A stretch of 64,000 nucleotides of DNA from Lewinellaceae bacterium (GTDB lineage Bacteria; Bacteroidota; Bacteroidia; Chitinophagales; Saprospiraceae), in assembly GCA_020636225.1 (NCBI GenBank), contig JACJYI010000002.1, positions 248,001 to 312,000 of the forward strand. Reading direction: 5' to 3'. The stretch's first letter is position 1, and every line of letters begins with the position of its first letter. This document shows positions 35,801-44,277 of this stretch, in pieces. The position numbers and the translations under genes are program-made. Below the pieces are notes generated by a model. It ran no database searches and was not told where the DNA came from. It saw only the letters and a program-made list of their open reading frames with translations.

Positions 35801-37215
35801 CTCGCCTGGATTCCAGTGGGGCCCGGGCAAGGACCGCAGTTGGACAACAGATACTGCAAGCTGTTGTGGGCATTGATGCGTCCGCCGGTGACCAGTTCGT
35901 CCTCCAGGGCCGGAATCTTGTCAACACCTTCGAAGATCGCATCCCTGATCATTTTGGCAGCGCCGGATGGGTCACTCTTCGCCAGAAGGCCAATCGTGCT
36001 GCAGGGTGCAGAATAGAGCAAGGCGATCAAGCCGGCGGTAGTCGGTGAGGCGAAGGACGTGCCACTGGTGGTGGTGTAATTCCCGTTGTTGGAAGTCGTG
36101 CGGACATCTTCTCCCGGTGCGGCCACGTCGATGGTGGTTTTCCCAAATGCGGAAAAATTACGTTTGTCCTCGTTGTCCGTCGCAGTGACAGCGATCATGT
36201 ATTCACTACTGCAGCCTGTTGGCAGGTCACCTTCAATATCAATGTCAATGTTGATATTGGCCGTGGCTCCGCAATTGAGGATCCCGTAGACACCCATCGT
36301 GTCATAGAAAGCACACCAGATCGGGGCATCGGCGGGGTCACCAAAATCAATGCCCCAGGATGAATTGCAGGCAACGACAAACGCTCCCTTCTGGCCATTG
36401 GTCTGGTTGTAGAGCTTACGCTGTTCGAGAATGTAGGAGTATGATTCAATGACCAGCGCTTCCTGAGTGGAACTGGGGCGAACCGTCATCATTTTGACAT
36501 TCCAGTTGACACCGGTCAGTCCGACACCGTTGTTGCCAACCGCACCGATCATGCCCTCGACACTGACCCCATGGCCACCATTGTCGACATTGTCGTTGTC
36601 CTGGTTGATATTCCAGCCATAGTAGTCATCCAGGTAACCATTGCCATCATCGTCAATGCCATTGTCCGGAATCTCCTGATGATTGATCCAATGATTGGCC
36701 TGCAGGTCCGGATGGTCAAGGTCGGTACCGTCGTCAACGATCCCGACAACGATCGTGTCGCCTGTTGCGGTGACACCCCCAGTGGTGATCTCCCAGGCTT
36801 CTTCCATGTCCAGGTCGGCACCGATCAGGCCGTTGTTCTGTCCGGTATTGTTCCAGTGCCATTGCTGGAAATAGTTGGGGTCATTTGGTGACTTCCTGAA
36901 TTCACCCAGATGATTGAACTGGGCAGCCAGAACGCCGGGATGCCGACGGATCCAGGTCAGGTAGTCGATCTCATTGACCCGGTTGGCATCTACGTGGAAT
37001 AACCAGATGCCGGAAGACTTGGCCAGTGGCCGGTTGACACGCAGCTGGGTTGGGACTCCATTGAACTGACCACCGTCTCTCAGGAGGTCCTGGAGCGATT
37101 GATCAGGCATCAGATGGATGATGATATCACCTGGAACATGGGTCATGCTCTGACTCCGCCCGAGAGGCATCCACAGAACCAATAGGAGTAAAAAAGAGGT
37201 AAGTCTGATGGTCAT
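32845..37215 (-). CDS. secreted subtilisin-like (S8) protease with FN3/GEVED repeats and type A type IX sorting domain
   Basis: This 1456-residue protein has a signal peptide (1-22). An N-terminal prodomain-like part (about 23-120) precedes the S8 catalytic domain (about 135-450): D161 in GIVDDGTDLDHPD, H215 in DNGGHGVSVEG, S387 in SGTSFASPTTAG. Then come FN3-like (about 463-545), FN3-like (553-636), and three copies of GEVED plus FN3 (GEVED at about 640-790, 882-1030, 1123-1268). The last 85 residues are the type A sorting domain (TAFPNPFSD...YDINGRVL...GMYLLQVVQ...MRLIKQ). It should be exported by type IX secretion and cleave proteins outside the cell. It stands alone and diverges from the PorE-like gene at 37446. 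Confidence 0.93.
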   Translation of the reverse strand: MTIRLTSFLLLLVLWMPLGRSQSMTHVPGDIIIHLMPDQSLQDLLRDGGQFNGVPTQLRVNRPLAKSSGIWLFHVDANRVNEIDYLTWIRRHPGVLAAQFNHLGEFRKSPNDPNYFQQWHWNNTGQNNGLIGADLDMEEAWEITTGGVTATGDTIVVGIVDDGTDLDHPDLQANHWINHQEIPDNGIDDDGNGYLDDYYGWNINQDNDNVDNGGHGVSVEGMIGAVGNNGVGLTGVNWNVKMMTVRPSSTQEALVIESYSYILEQRKLYNQTNGQKGAFVVACNSSWGIDFGDPADAPIWCAFYDTMGVYGILNCGATANINIDIDIEGDLPTGCSSEYMIAVTATDNEDKRNFSAFGKTTIDVAAPGEDVRTTSNNGNYTTTSGTSFASPTTAGLIALLYSAPCSTIGLLAKSDPSGAAKMIRDAIFEGVDKIPALEDELVTGGRINAHNSLQYLLSNCGPCPGPTGIQASNVNGGSAVITWVDTDSTLSNLLRWREVGSPDWNEAPGAESPYTLNGLMTCTDYEVEVKAFCADTSSAYTTYVFTSDGCCVAPENLAFVEIGEDFIEVSWDEVNIASNYYLYYKELTAFDWQVVTNLSGTSYKIEELAPCSGYLIQILSFCDTVQSEPSLTIQGQTLGCGACKDNTYCDAAGNDSGVEFIDSVMISTYTNPSGNDGGYGDYTNDAIQLLTYYKYPYKLVPGFSGGFAYTENWRVWIDYNQDGDFDDPEEEVIAPAASNQAITGFVKISGNALPGVTRMRVAMSYGSPALPCGTFTFGEVEDYCVNIVEAPEPCDYPDDLKVTASTETGGLVNWTNITTSIGYLVDYREVGSPDWTTIQVTSPPAALTGLNPCTDYEVRVQTDCDTTESIFSPIITFTTKGCGACLDFVYCNSAASSANFQWIDEISLSGVTNNSGTNGGYAFFEGLPITLNTNYEYDLVIKPGFDFNVYDNYYRVYIDYNQNGAFGPFEQVAILDQDNSDEVTLTFEVPPGALEGPTRMRVIMSSFFGDNDPCLEFGTGEVEDYCINIVKADAPCIPRPVQIEDIDVGYATLGWKDVIPATEFILEYKLASDTVWTQVSTSATSVTLEGLEPCTDYEARMLTICSPDTTIYSEVLSFKSFGCGACLDYDYCELFGNFATLEWIEEVQVHTLSKVSGSDDGYAFFDDVTTVMDTGKVYTITITPGFDGFEYDENMNAWIDFDQNGVFEESELIITGNSNAPITGQFTVPSVTKFGETRMRVSLAFGFSPGPCGEIGSGEVEDYCVTIKPGEIPCLVPEKFDTVEVGRYDASVSWDTAATSIGFIVRLRKAGTMDWIVEMPTLDNSYVFSDLDECTEYEVQLVTICQNKLSEAGVILFKTDCATSISEPGGTIQRMTAFPNPFSDVPTLEILGNQASDAQLRIYDINGRVLADRALRIQYGPQQIILHDLQGSIPGMYLLQVVQTTGQVTNMRLIKQ
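33142..35298 (-). repeat. three GEVED-FN3 units at about 241-residue spacing
   Basis: Within the protease, the GCGAC(K/L)D motif starts units at C640, C882 and C1123, spaced 242 and 241 residues. Each unit ends a GEVED domain with GEVEDYC(V/I)(N/T)I and then an FN3-like domain with CTDYEV or CTEYEV. Confidence 0.75.
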
Positions 37216-37393
37216 ACGATGTGAAGTAAGGATGTTGCGAATTTAACCGATTTTGTCAGTACGGGAAGGAAAATGACGGGCAGACTGTAAAACTCTTGCC
37301 AAAACGGAAGGAAATCAAATTGATCGTCATCTGTAGATCGGTGATAGAGAACGACCTTCATATAGCATGTTCATGTCATAAGTTGATTCTTAC

Positions 37394-37401
37394 TACCTTT
37401 G
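37394..37401 (+). promoter_or_regulatory. candidate -7 box for the SPOR-ended PorE-like gene
   Basis: TACCTTTG matches TAnnTTTG and lies 44 bases before the ATG at 37446. A TGTT about 23 bases upstream is the only -33-like sequence. Confidence 0.42.
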
Positions 37402-37445
37402 TCGGACATCCCGAGGCCGCGCCAAAACACCGAAACTTCAACTTT

Positions 37446-39797
37446 ATGCGGTACCTGCTATTCTTCCTGGCCCTTTGTGGCCCATTGATGACCCTGGCCC
37501 AGTCCCAGTCCCTGAAAGTGGCTGACAAGCAGTTCAGTCTCCATGCCTATCAATCAGCCCTGGACGGCTATCGTCAATTCCAGAAGTCCCACCCTGACGA
37601 TCAGGAGGTCATCCTGCGGATCGCCAGGTGCGCTTACCTGCTGAATCAGCCCGCCGAAGCGGCAGACTGGTACCTCAAGGCGGGGCCGCTCACAAGGAAG
37701 AATCCTCAGGATCTGACCTGGTTCGCCCGGTCGCAGATGATGAACGAAAATTATCCGGCAGCGATCGAACTCTGGACGGATCTGGAAACGGTGGATCCCG
37801 TCGTGGCCCAGCAGGGGATCAGGTCCTGTGAGTTTGCCTTGTCGTTGCGTGACCATAAGACTGCCACTGTCGTCAAGCGGGAACTGATCAATAGTTCGCT
37901 GACGGAGTTCGGAGTATGGTGGTTTGGAGGCCAGCTCTTTTTCAATGCCTTCAACCCGGACATGAAAACCCTGCCTGCCGGTTGGGTACAAGGTGATCAG
38001 TTCCATTATCTGATGTCTTCATCTCCGGATGGGAACGGATTTCTCTATCCCCCCAGACCAGTCAGAAAAGAAGTCAGGCCAACACCCAATGATGGGCCTG
38101 TTACGTTCTCACCCGACGGCCGTCTGGTGATATTCATGCGACAGAACAGTTCGGGAAATGCGCGATTCACCCCGGAGGCCGGGTTTCAATCCAACCTGTT
38201 CATGGCCGATGTCAACACCAATGGCCTGTGGGAAAACATCCGACCATTCCCGTATAATGGCATTTCATTCTCAACAGCCTGGCCTAGTCTGGCTGCCAAT
38301 GGCAAAGACCTGTATTTCTCGTCCGACCGCGAGGGAGGCCTGGGCGGATTCGACATCTACCTCTGTCATCTTACGGCTGATGGCTGGAGTGAACCGGAGA
38401 ACCTCGGGGAGCCCGTCAATACACCAGGGAATGAGATCACTCCGTTCCTTCATGATCAATCCTTGGTATTCGCGAGTGACTGGCACGTCGGATTTGGCGG
38501 ATTCGATCTCTTCAAGGCCATCCGTTTCGGATCGAGATTCAACCGGATCATCAACATGGGGTCGGGGATCAATTCCTCTTCTGACGACCTGGGGCTGGTC
38601 ATGACCAATGACCCGGTCAAGGGATACCTGGTCAGCAATCGCTCTGGACACGGAGATATGGATATCTATCAATGGAGGCACCAGTTGATCGAACGTCACC
38701 TTCAGATCCTCCATGCGGTCACAGGTCAGCCGATAGAAGGGGTCAACCTGGATTTGTCCCCATGTGGAGGAGCTGTTCACTACTCGGATGCCGGCGGAAT
38801 GATCAGCATTCAGATGACAGAATTTCCTTCCTGCGATATCACCATCCAAAAGTCCGGCTTCACGCCTCTGCGACAGAATGCTCTGGATCTCCTGACCGGA
38901 GATGACGTCATGGTTCTGTCCATGGTTCCGGATGAATGGAATTTTGATGTGACTGTGCAAGACGCAGATACCAAAGCGCCTCTCCCCAATACGCTGCTCC
39001 GGGTGACAGAACAACGCAGTGGGGTATTCCAGGATATCCATACGGACGACCAGGGACGACTGCGACTGCCCCTTCAACCCGATGTGCTTTACTTCGTGAA
39101 TATCACCCGGGAAGGGTATTTCAATGAATCACGAACATTGCGCCTGGAACATGGACCGGAGAATCCATTCGCGGAACCAGTTCGGCTGAAGCCGGTCCTT
39201 GACAAGGAGAACGTCCAGGCCAGTGGCGACACGGACAAAGGACAGAATGCCCCGAAGGGAACCGGCGAACCTGCATTTTCTGTTCAGGTCGCTTCGCTGT
39301 CGATTGGGACCGAAGCGGATGTCCGACCCTTCGAGCGTCTGGCCCAGTTTGGCACGGTCTATCAGAAGCAGGATACCGAACGGGTTCGGATTCGCGTAGG
39401 ACTGTTTGCCAGCAGGGAAGCCGCCCAGCAGGTTGCCCGCCAACTGTCAGACATCGGGTATCCCGATGCTTTTGTCGTCGAGGAGAGCGTGGAGTCTCTG
39501 TTGGACAAGGTGATGCTGTCTATGGCCAGGGACAAACGAGACCAGCCATTTCCGGAAGGGGAGTACCTGGTGCGATTGGCTGCCTATCAGAATCCCCAAT
39601 GGTTTGATCCGGGAAACCTGGGCACCTATGGGGCCATTACCGAAGAAAAGAACGGTCCCTGGACCGTCAAATTCATTCGCGGCATTTCTTCAATCAGTAC
39701 GGCAAGGGAGGCACTGAAGGCTGCCCGGGATGCCGGATTTGCTGAATCCTACATTCTGTTTGAACGAAATGGCAATCGAAATCGGATAGATCCCTGA
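37446..39797 (+). CDS. PorE-like protein with tandem SPOR domains in place of OmpA
   Basis: This 783-residue protein parallels the PorE-like protein at 29776. Signal peptide: 1-19. TPR helices: about 22-140. PD40-type propeller: about 150-410, with LYFSSDREGGLGGFDIYL and LVFASDWHVGFGGFDLFK. Carboxypeptidase-regulatory-like domains: about 415-490 and 495-580. Where PorE has OmpA it has a SPOR domain (about 610-680: AFSVQVASL, RVRIRVGLFASREAAQQ, GYPDAFVVEE) and a second SPOR-like domain (about 706-774: YLVRLAAYQN, VKFIRGISSISTAREA, AESYILFERNG). SPOR domains bind denuded peptidoglycan, so the wall-binding role may be kept by a different module. Divergent from the S8 cargo gene. Confidence 0.82.
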   Translation: MRYLLFFLALCGPLMTLAQSQSLKVADKQFSLHAYQSALDGYRQFQKSHPDDQEVILRIARCAYLLNQPAEAADWYLKAGPLTRKNPQDLTWFARSQMMNENYPAAIELWTDLETVDPVVAQQGIRSCEFALSLRDHKTATVVKRELINSSLTEFGVWWFGGQLFFNAFNPDMKTLPAGWVQGDQFHYLMSSSPDGNGFLYPPRPVRKEVRPTPNDGPVTFSPDGRLVIFMRQNSSGNARFTPEAGFQSNLFMADVNTNGLWENIRPFPYNGISFSTAWPSLAANGKDLYFSSDREGGLGGFDIYLCHLTADGWSEPENLGEPVNTPGNEITPFLHDQSLVFASDWHVGFGGFDLFKAIRFGSRFNRIINMGSGINSSSDDLGLVMTNDPVKGYLVSNRSGHGDMDIYQWRHQLIERHLQILHAVTGQPIEGVNLDLSPCGGAVHYSDAGGMISIQMTEFPSCDITIQKSGFTPLRQNALDLLTGDDVMVLSMVPDEWNFDVTVQDADTKAPLPNTLLRVTEQRSGVFQDIHTDDQGRLRLPLQPDVLYFVNITREGYFNESRTLRLEHGPENPFAEPVRLKPVLDKENVQASGDTDKGQNAPKGTGEPAFSVQVASLSIGTEADVRPFERLAQFGTVYQKQDTERVRIRVGLFASREAAQQVARQLSDIGYPDAFVVEESVESLLDKVMLSMARDKRDQPFPEGEYLVRLAAYQNPQWFDPGNLGTYGAITEEKNGPWTVKFIRGISSISTAREALKAARDAGFAESYILFERNGNRNRIDP

Positions 39798-39804
39798 CGA
39801 GCAC

Positions 39805-41172
39805 TCAGTGCTTCGAAGGGGTCCATGTCAGTTTCAGTCCTTCTGATCCGCGATCAGGCAAGGAGGCATCGGCACTGACCCGGTACCCCGGGAGCCAAAG
39901 AACCTGTTGGTCGATCTCCTGGTACAAGACGGGGATGTCGCGTTTCTGAAATGGATCCATCCGTTGCTCAGCCAGGATGGCCTTGATTTTCTTTCTTCCG
40001 GTTACGCCAGGTAATCGCATCCGATCCCCCGGGGCCCAGGTACGCAAGGTGAGCGGAAACGTGAGCAATCGGCGATCAAGCAGGAGAATATTGGGATCAT
40101 CCAGGTCGGAGGGATTCCACGTGAAGACTTGCTCAATGGTCAATTGACCTGATCGGATGGTTACGGTTTGCGTTGTGGCGGTAATGCTTCCGGTCTCCTC
40201 ACTGACCGGTAATTGTCGAGGCCGGCATAGCAGGTGCCCCCGGTCGACGACCGCCTCCCAATGGTCACTGTGAAACTGTTGTCCATGGGCCTGATCATCG
40301 AGCGAAGCGATCGCCTGGAGCTGATCCCGACTGAACCCAAGGGGATGCAACCATTGATACAAGGCATAGCTTGACCAGGGAATGCTCCTCAATGGCTGGA
40401 GGTTGATCCGGATCTGGTGGTTCGTTCTCGAGAGGCATAGCTCCTCCAGCTTTTGCACACTCCAGTTGGCCGCCTGCAGGATGTGACGGGCATCCTCCGT
40501 TTGCCGGTCGGCAATCTGGTGGAGTTCGGGTTGAATGGCCAGCAACTCCGGGAGGATATGATGACGAATCTGGTTGCGCTTGTAGTGGTCACCCAGGTTG
40601 CTTTGATCGGTTCGGAACGTTAGTCCGGCCCAATCCGCGTACGCCATCAGGGTGTCCTTGCGAAAGGGAAGGAGAGGGCGGCGGAGGAAGGATCGTTTCA
40701 TGGGAATGCCCAGCCAGCCGGTCATGCCTGTCCCTCGAAGCCAATGAAGCAGGATCGTCTCCAGTTGGTCATCCGCATGGTGTGCGGTCAAGACACAGGA
40801 GCCGGCTCCTGTGTCTATCAGGTTGCCCCACCAGTCATACCGGATCTGTCGGGCAGCCATCTGGGTCGAAACGCCTCTCAGTTCCGACAGGGCCTCAGGG
40901 GAGCTGTCCAGGAGATAGAAAGGAGTGCCCCATCGGTCAGACAAGTCCCTGACCAGGTCCTGGTCTGCCTGGGAATCCCTTCCTCTCAGATGATAGTTGA
41001 CATGTACCAATCCGGCCAATTGCCCGGTTTGCCTGGTAAGATCAGCGAGCACCACAGAATCGGGGCCACCACTCACCGCAACCAGCAACCGATCATCCGG
41101 CTCCCAAAGGCCATGTTCCGTCACGTTCTCCCGGAAGGCGGCATAAAGATCCTGTGGTAATGGGTCGGCCAT
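39805..41172 (-). CDS. tilS: tRNA(Ile)-lysidine synthetase
   Basis: This 455-residue enzyme attaches lysine to C34 of the tRNA(Ile) that reads AUA. The N-type ATP pyrophosphatase motif is VSGGPDSVVL (S34-S39), followed by LVHVNYHLRGRDSQAD and CVLTAHHADDQLETILLHWLRGTG. The TilS C-terminal domains come after about residue 220. It ends with VLWLPGYRVSADASLPD. It is 8 bases from the stop of the divergent-region PorE-like gene, tail to tail. Length is usual for the family. Confidence 0.93.
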   Translation of the reverse strand: MADPLPQDLYAAFRENVTEHGLWEPDDRLLVAVSGGPDSVVLADLTRQTGQLAGLVHVNYHLRGRDSQADQDLVRDLSDRWGTPFYLLDSSPEALSELRGVSTQMAARQIRYDWWGNLIDTGAGSCVLTAHHADDQLETILLHWLRGTGMTGWLGIPMKRSFLRRPLLPFRKDTLMAYADWAGLTFRTDQSNLGDHYKRNQIRHHILPELLAIQPELHQIADRQTEDARHILQAANWSVQKLEELCLSRTNHQIRINLQPLRSIPWSSYALYQWLHPLGFSRDQLQAIASLDDQAHGQQFHSDHWEAVVDRGHLLCRPRQLPVSEETGSITATTQTVTIRSGQLTIEQVFTWNPSDLDDPNILLLDRRLLTFPLTLRTWAPGDRMRLPGVTGRKKIKAILAEQRMDPFQKRDIPVLYQEIDQQVLWLPGYRVSADASLPDRGSEGLKLTWTPSKH

Positions 41173-41202
41173 TTGGCGCTGACTTAGTGTGAAAAATACG
41201 CT

Positions 41203-41210
41203 TATATTTG
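41203..41210 (+). promoter_or_regulatory. candidate -7 box for the maltose cassette
   Basis: TATATTTG matches TAnnTTTG, 29 bases before the GTG at 41232. A TTTG at 41172-41175 is 27 bases upstream, slightly far for a -33 site. Confidence 0.45.
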
Positions 41211-41231
41211 GTCGATTGACAAACGCGATCC

Positions 41232-41897
41232 GTGCAAATTAACGCATTCCTGTTCGATCTAGATGGTGTCCTGGTGGACACAGCCCGGTTTCATTACCTG
41301 GGTTGGCGGCGATTGGCTCAGTCGCTCGGCTTCGATATCACACCGCAACAGAATGAAGAGCTCAAAGGGGTCAGCAGGATGGACAGCCTGGACCGAATTC
41401 TCGATTGGGGAGGTCTGACCAGGTCGGAGGAAGAGAAACACCTGCTGGCCGCGCAGAAGAATGACTGGTATGTGGACATGATCAGCCAGATGACCCCGGC
41501 GGATGTCCTTCCCGGGGTGATCGAACTGTTGCAAGAGCTGCAGATGCGCCAGATCAGGATCGGACTTGGTTCGGCAAGCAAGAACGCCCCGTTTATCCTT
41601 CAGTGTACCGGACTGGACAACTTCATCGAAGCAGTTGTCGATGGGTCGATGGTGACGCGGGGCAAACCGGATCCGGAAGTATTTCTTGTAGGAGCGAGGA
41701 TGTTGAACACCATGCCGGCCGCATGCGTCGTGGTCGAGGATGCCGAAATGGGCATTCAGGCGGCCCGTCGTGGCGGCATGTTCCCCGTAGGCATTGGCCA
41801 GCCTGAAGATCTGCCTTCAGCGGCCTGCCATTTTCCTTCGGTAGCCAGTTTGGACCTGGACCTTGTATTGCTGTTGGCCCAAACAGACGAGAATTAG
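41232..41897 (+). CDS. pgmB: beta-phosphoglucomutase
   Basis: This 221-residue HAD-family phosphatase-like mutase converts beta-glucose-1-phosphate to glucose-6-phosphate. Motif I is FLFDLDGVLVDTARFHYLGW, with the nucleophile Asp9 and acid/base Asp11. It has a helical cap with LKGVSRMDSLDRIL, motif II in LGSASKN and motif III/IV in GKPDPEVFL and VVEDAEMGIQAA. The start codon is GTG at 41232, shortly after a TATATTTG box. It is the first gene of a three-gene maltose unit, with GH65 starting 5 bases after its stop. Confidence 0.92.
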   Translation: MQINAFLFDLDGVLVDTARFHYLGWRRLAQSLGFDITPQQNEELKGVSRMDSLDRILDWGGLTRSEEEKHLLAAQKNDWYVDMISQMTPADVLPGVIELLQELQMRQIRIGLGSASKNAPFILQCTGLDNFIEAVVDGSMVTRGKPDPEVFLVGARMLNTMPAACVVVEDAEMGIQAARRGGMFPVGIGQPEDLPSAACHFPSVASLDLDLVLLLAQTDEN

Positions 41898-41901
41898 ATC
41901 T

Positions 41902-44241
41902 ATGAACACATATTTGACGATTGATCCCTGGAAACTGATGGAACAGGGATTTCATCCGGAACATCAAATGGTTACGGAGAGCCTGTTTTCCCTTGGGAAT
42001 GGTCGCTTCGGTCAGCGTGGTTGTTTCGAAGAAACCTATACGGGGAAGACCCTGCAGGGGAATTACCTGGCAGGTGTCTACTATCCGGACAAGACCAGGG
42101 TGGGATGGTGGAAGAATGGTTACCCTGAATATTTCGCCAAGGTGCTGAATGCCATTGACTGGTCCTCGTTGCGGATATCCATGGAAGGGGAGGAGGTGGA
42201 CCTTCATCAGGCGACTTGTGAGTCTTTCTATCGGGAACTCGACATGAAGCGGGGTGTCCTCTCCAGGCAGTGCGACCTGAAACTGGTCAATGGCGACCGG
42301 ATCTCCATTGCATCAGAACGCTACTGTCATGCAGAGTATCCTGACCTGGGGATCCTGCGGTACCAGATCCGGATCCGGGAGGGGAAGGGTACCCTGGCTG
42401 TCCAGTCCTACTTGGACCTGGACGTGCAGAATCAGGATGCCAACTGGGAGGAAAAATTTTGGGAGGACGGACAAACACAGATGGACGGGCAGACGGCCGT
42501 GGTCAGTGCGTACACCAGGAAAACCAGGTTTCGCGCCGCCGCCGCCATGGTCAATCAGCTTTCGTTGAACGGTACCATTCTGGATCTTGACCCGTTTCGT
42601 GTGCAGCGAGATAAATATGTCGAACTGGGATATGAGCTGGATGTAGAGGCCGGAGATGAGATCATCCTCACCAAGATGGTCTCCATGAGCAGTACATTGT
42701 ACTATGATGAAACCCGGCTGCCAGCAGAGATGATGACTCGCGTCGAAGAGGCCAGGTTAAAGGGATATTCTGCCCTTCTGAAAGCCCATGAGGACCATTG
42801 GGCCAGAAAATGGCAGGAAGCGGATATTGTGATCGATGGGGATCTTTCTGCTCAACAGGCCATTCGATTCAATATTTTCCAGCTCTATCAGACCTATACC
42901 GGCGATGACGACCGATTGAACATCGGTCCGAAGGGGTTTACCGGGGAGAAGTATGGTGGCAGCACGTATTGGGATACGGAGGCCTATTGCCTGCCGTTCT
43001 ACCTGGCCACGGCCTCGCCCCAGGTGGCCAGGCAGTTATTGCTCTATCGACACCGGCAATTGCCCCAGGCCATTGCCAATGCCAGGAAGCTTGGTTTTTC
43101 CGGGGGAGCAGCGCTTTTCCCCATGGTGACGATGAATGGTGAAGAGTGTCACAACGAATGGGAGATCACCTTCGAGGAGATCCATCGGAATGGAGCGATC
43201 GCCTACGCGATCCATGATTATGTTCGCTATACGGGCGATAGGGACTATCTGTGGAGCCATGGGCTGGAGGTGCTGATCGCCATCAGCCGATTCTGGGCCC
43301 AGCGAGTCCATTGGTCCAGTCCGCAGCAGCGATATGTGATGCATGGCGTGACCGGCCCCAATGAGTATGAGAATAATGTCAACAACAACTGGTACACACT
43401 CTATATCGCTCGTTGGTGTCTGACCTATACCCGGGATGTGATCCACGAGTTGAAATCACAGGATCCCAAAGCCTGGTTGCAACTGGCGGACCAACTGAAA
43501 TTTTACGAGCACACCGAATTGCGGCAGTGGCAGGAGATCGTTGATTTTCTCTATCTGCCGGAAGACAAGGAGCTGGGCATCTTCCTGCAACAGGACGGTT
43601 ACCTGGAGAAGGAGCAGGCCCTGGCCGACAGTATTCCTGCCGACCAGCGGCCACTCAACGAACACTGGTCGTGGGACAGGATCCTGCGCTCCTGTTTCAT
43701 CAAGCAGGCTGACGTACTCCAGGGATTCTATTTCTTCGAGGAGGATTTTGATTTAGACCAGTTACGACGAAATTATCAGTACTACGAACCGAGGACGGTT
43801 CATGAGTCATCCCTGTCCCCCTGTGTCCATGCTATCCTGGCCTGTTCACTGGACGAGGATGAAAAGGCATATGAAATGATGATGCGCACTGCCCGCCTTG
43901 ACCTGGACAATATCAACAACGATACGAAGGATGGCTGTCACATCACGTCAATGGCAGGTACCTGGATGGCCGTGGTCAAGGGATTTGGAGGGATGCGTGT
44001 TCGAGATGACCAGGTCGGGTTCTCCCCCAGATTGCCGGAGGCCTGGAGTGGTCTGAACTTTCGGGTCCGTTGGCGCGGCAGAAGCCTGGAGATCGCGTTT
44101 GATCGCCAGGAAATCCGGATGACCCTGCTGGAAGGCGCTCCGTTGCCTGTCCGGTGTTATGAAGAGGTTTATTCGCTTTCGGATGAGATCCGCGTGCGTT
44201 TTCGCAGTCCAAATGGTCCGTCGCCGGGGGCCGAGCATTGA
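41902..44241 (+). CDS. GH65 family maltose phosphorylase
   Basis: This 779-residue cytoplasmic enzyme should cleave maltose with phosphate to glucose and beta-glucose-1-phosphate. The (alpha/alpha)6-barrel catalytic region has YGGSTYWDTEAYCLPFYL, then GEECHNEWEITFEEIHRNGA; the NEWE motif at 418-421 should supply the general acid. Later it has VHESSLSPCVHAILA and DGCHITSMAGTW. GH65 also includes trehalose and kojibiose phosphorylases; the neighbour genes pgmB and an alpha-amylase point to maltose. The ATG at 41902 is 5 bases after the pgmB stop. An earlier in-frame start would overlap pgmB. Confidence 0.87.
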   Translation: MNTYLTIDPWKLMEQGFHPEHQMVTESLFSLGNGRFGQRGCFEETYTGKTLQGNYLAGVYYPDKTRVGWWKNGYPEYFAKVLNAIDWSSLRISMEGEEVDLHQATCESFYRELDMKRGVLSRQCDLKLVNGDRISIASERYCHAEYPDLGILRYQIRIREGKGTLAVQSYLDLDVQNQDANWEEKFWEDGQTQMDGQTAVVSAYTRKTRFRAAAAMVNQLSLNGTILDLDPFRVQRDKYVELGYELDVEAGDEIILTKMVSMSSTLYYDETRLPAEMMTRVEEARLKGYSALLKAHEDHWARKWQEADIVIDGDLSAQQAIRFNIFQLYQTYTGDDDRLNIGPKGFTGEKYGGSTYWDTEAYCLPFYLATASPQVARQLLLYRHRQLPQAIANARKLGFSGGAALFPMVTMNGEECHNEWEITFEEIHRNGAIAYAIHDYVRYTGDRDYLWSHGLEVLIAISRFWAQRVHWSSPQQRYVMHGVTGPNEYENNVNNNWYTLYIARWCLTYTRDVIHELKSQDPKAWLQLADQLKFYEHTELRQWQEIVDFLYLPEDKELGIFLQQDGYLEKEQALADSIPADQRPLNEHWSWDRILRSCFIKQADVLQGFYFFEEDFDLDQLRRNYQYYEPRTVHESSLSPCVHAILACSLDEDEKAYEMMMRTARLDLDNINNDTKDGCHITSMAGTWMAVVKGFGGMRVRDDQVGFSPRLPEAWSGLNFRVRWRGRSLEIAFDRQEIRMTLLEGAPLPVRCYEEVYSLSDEIRVRFRSPNGPSPGAEH

Positions 44242-44277
44242 GCTGCTTATCTTTATGACTGTTCAATACGGTACGAT

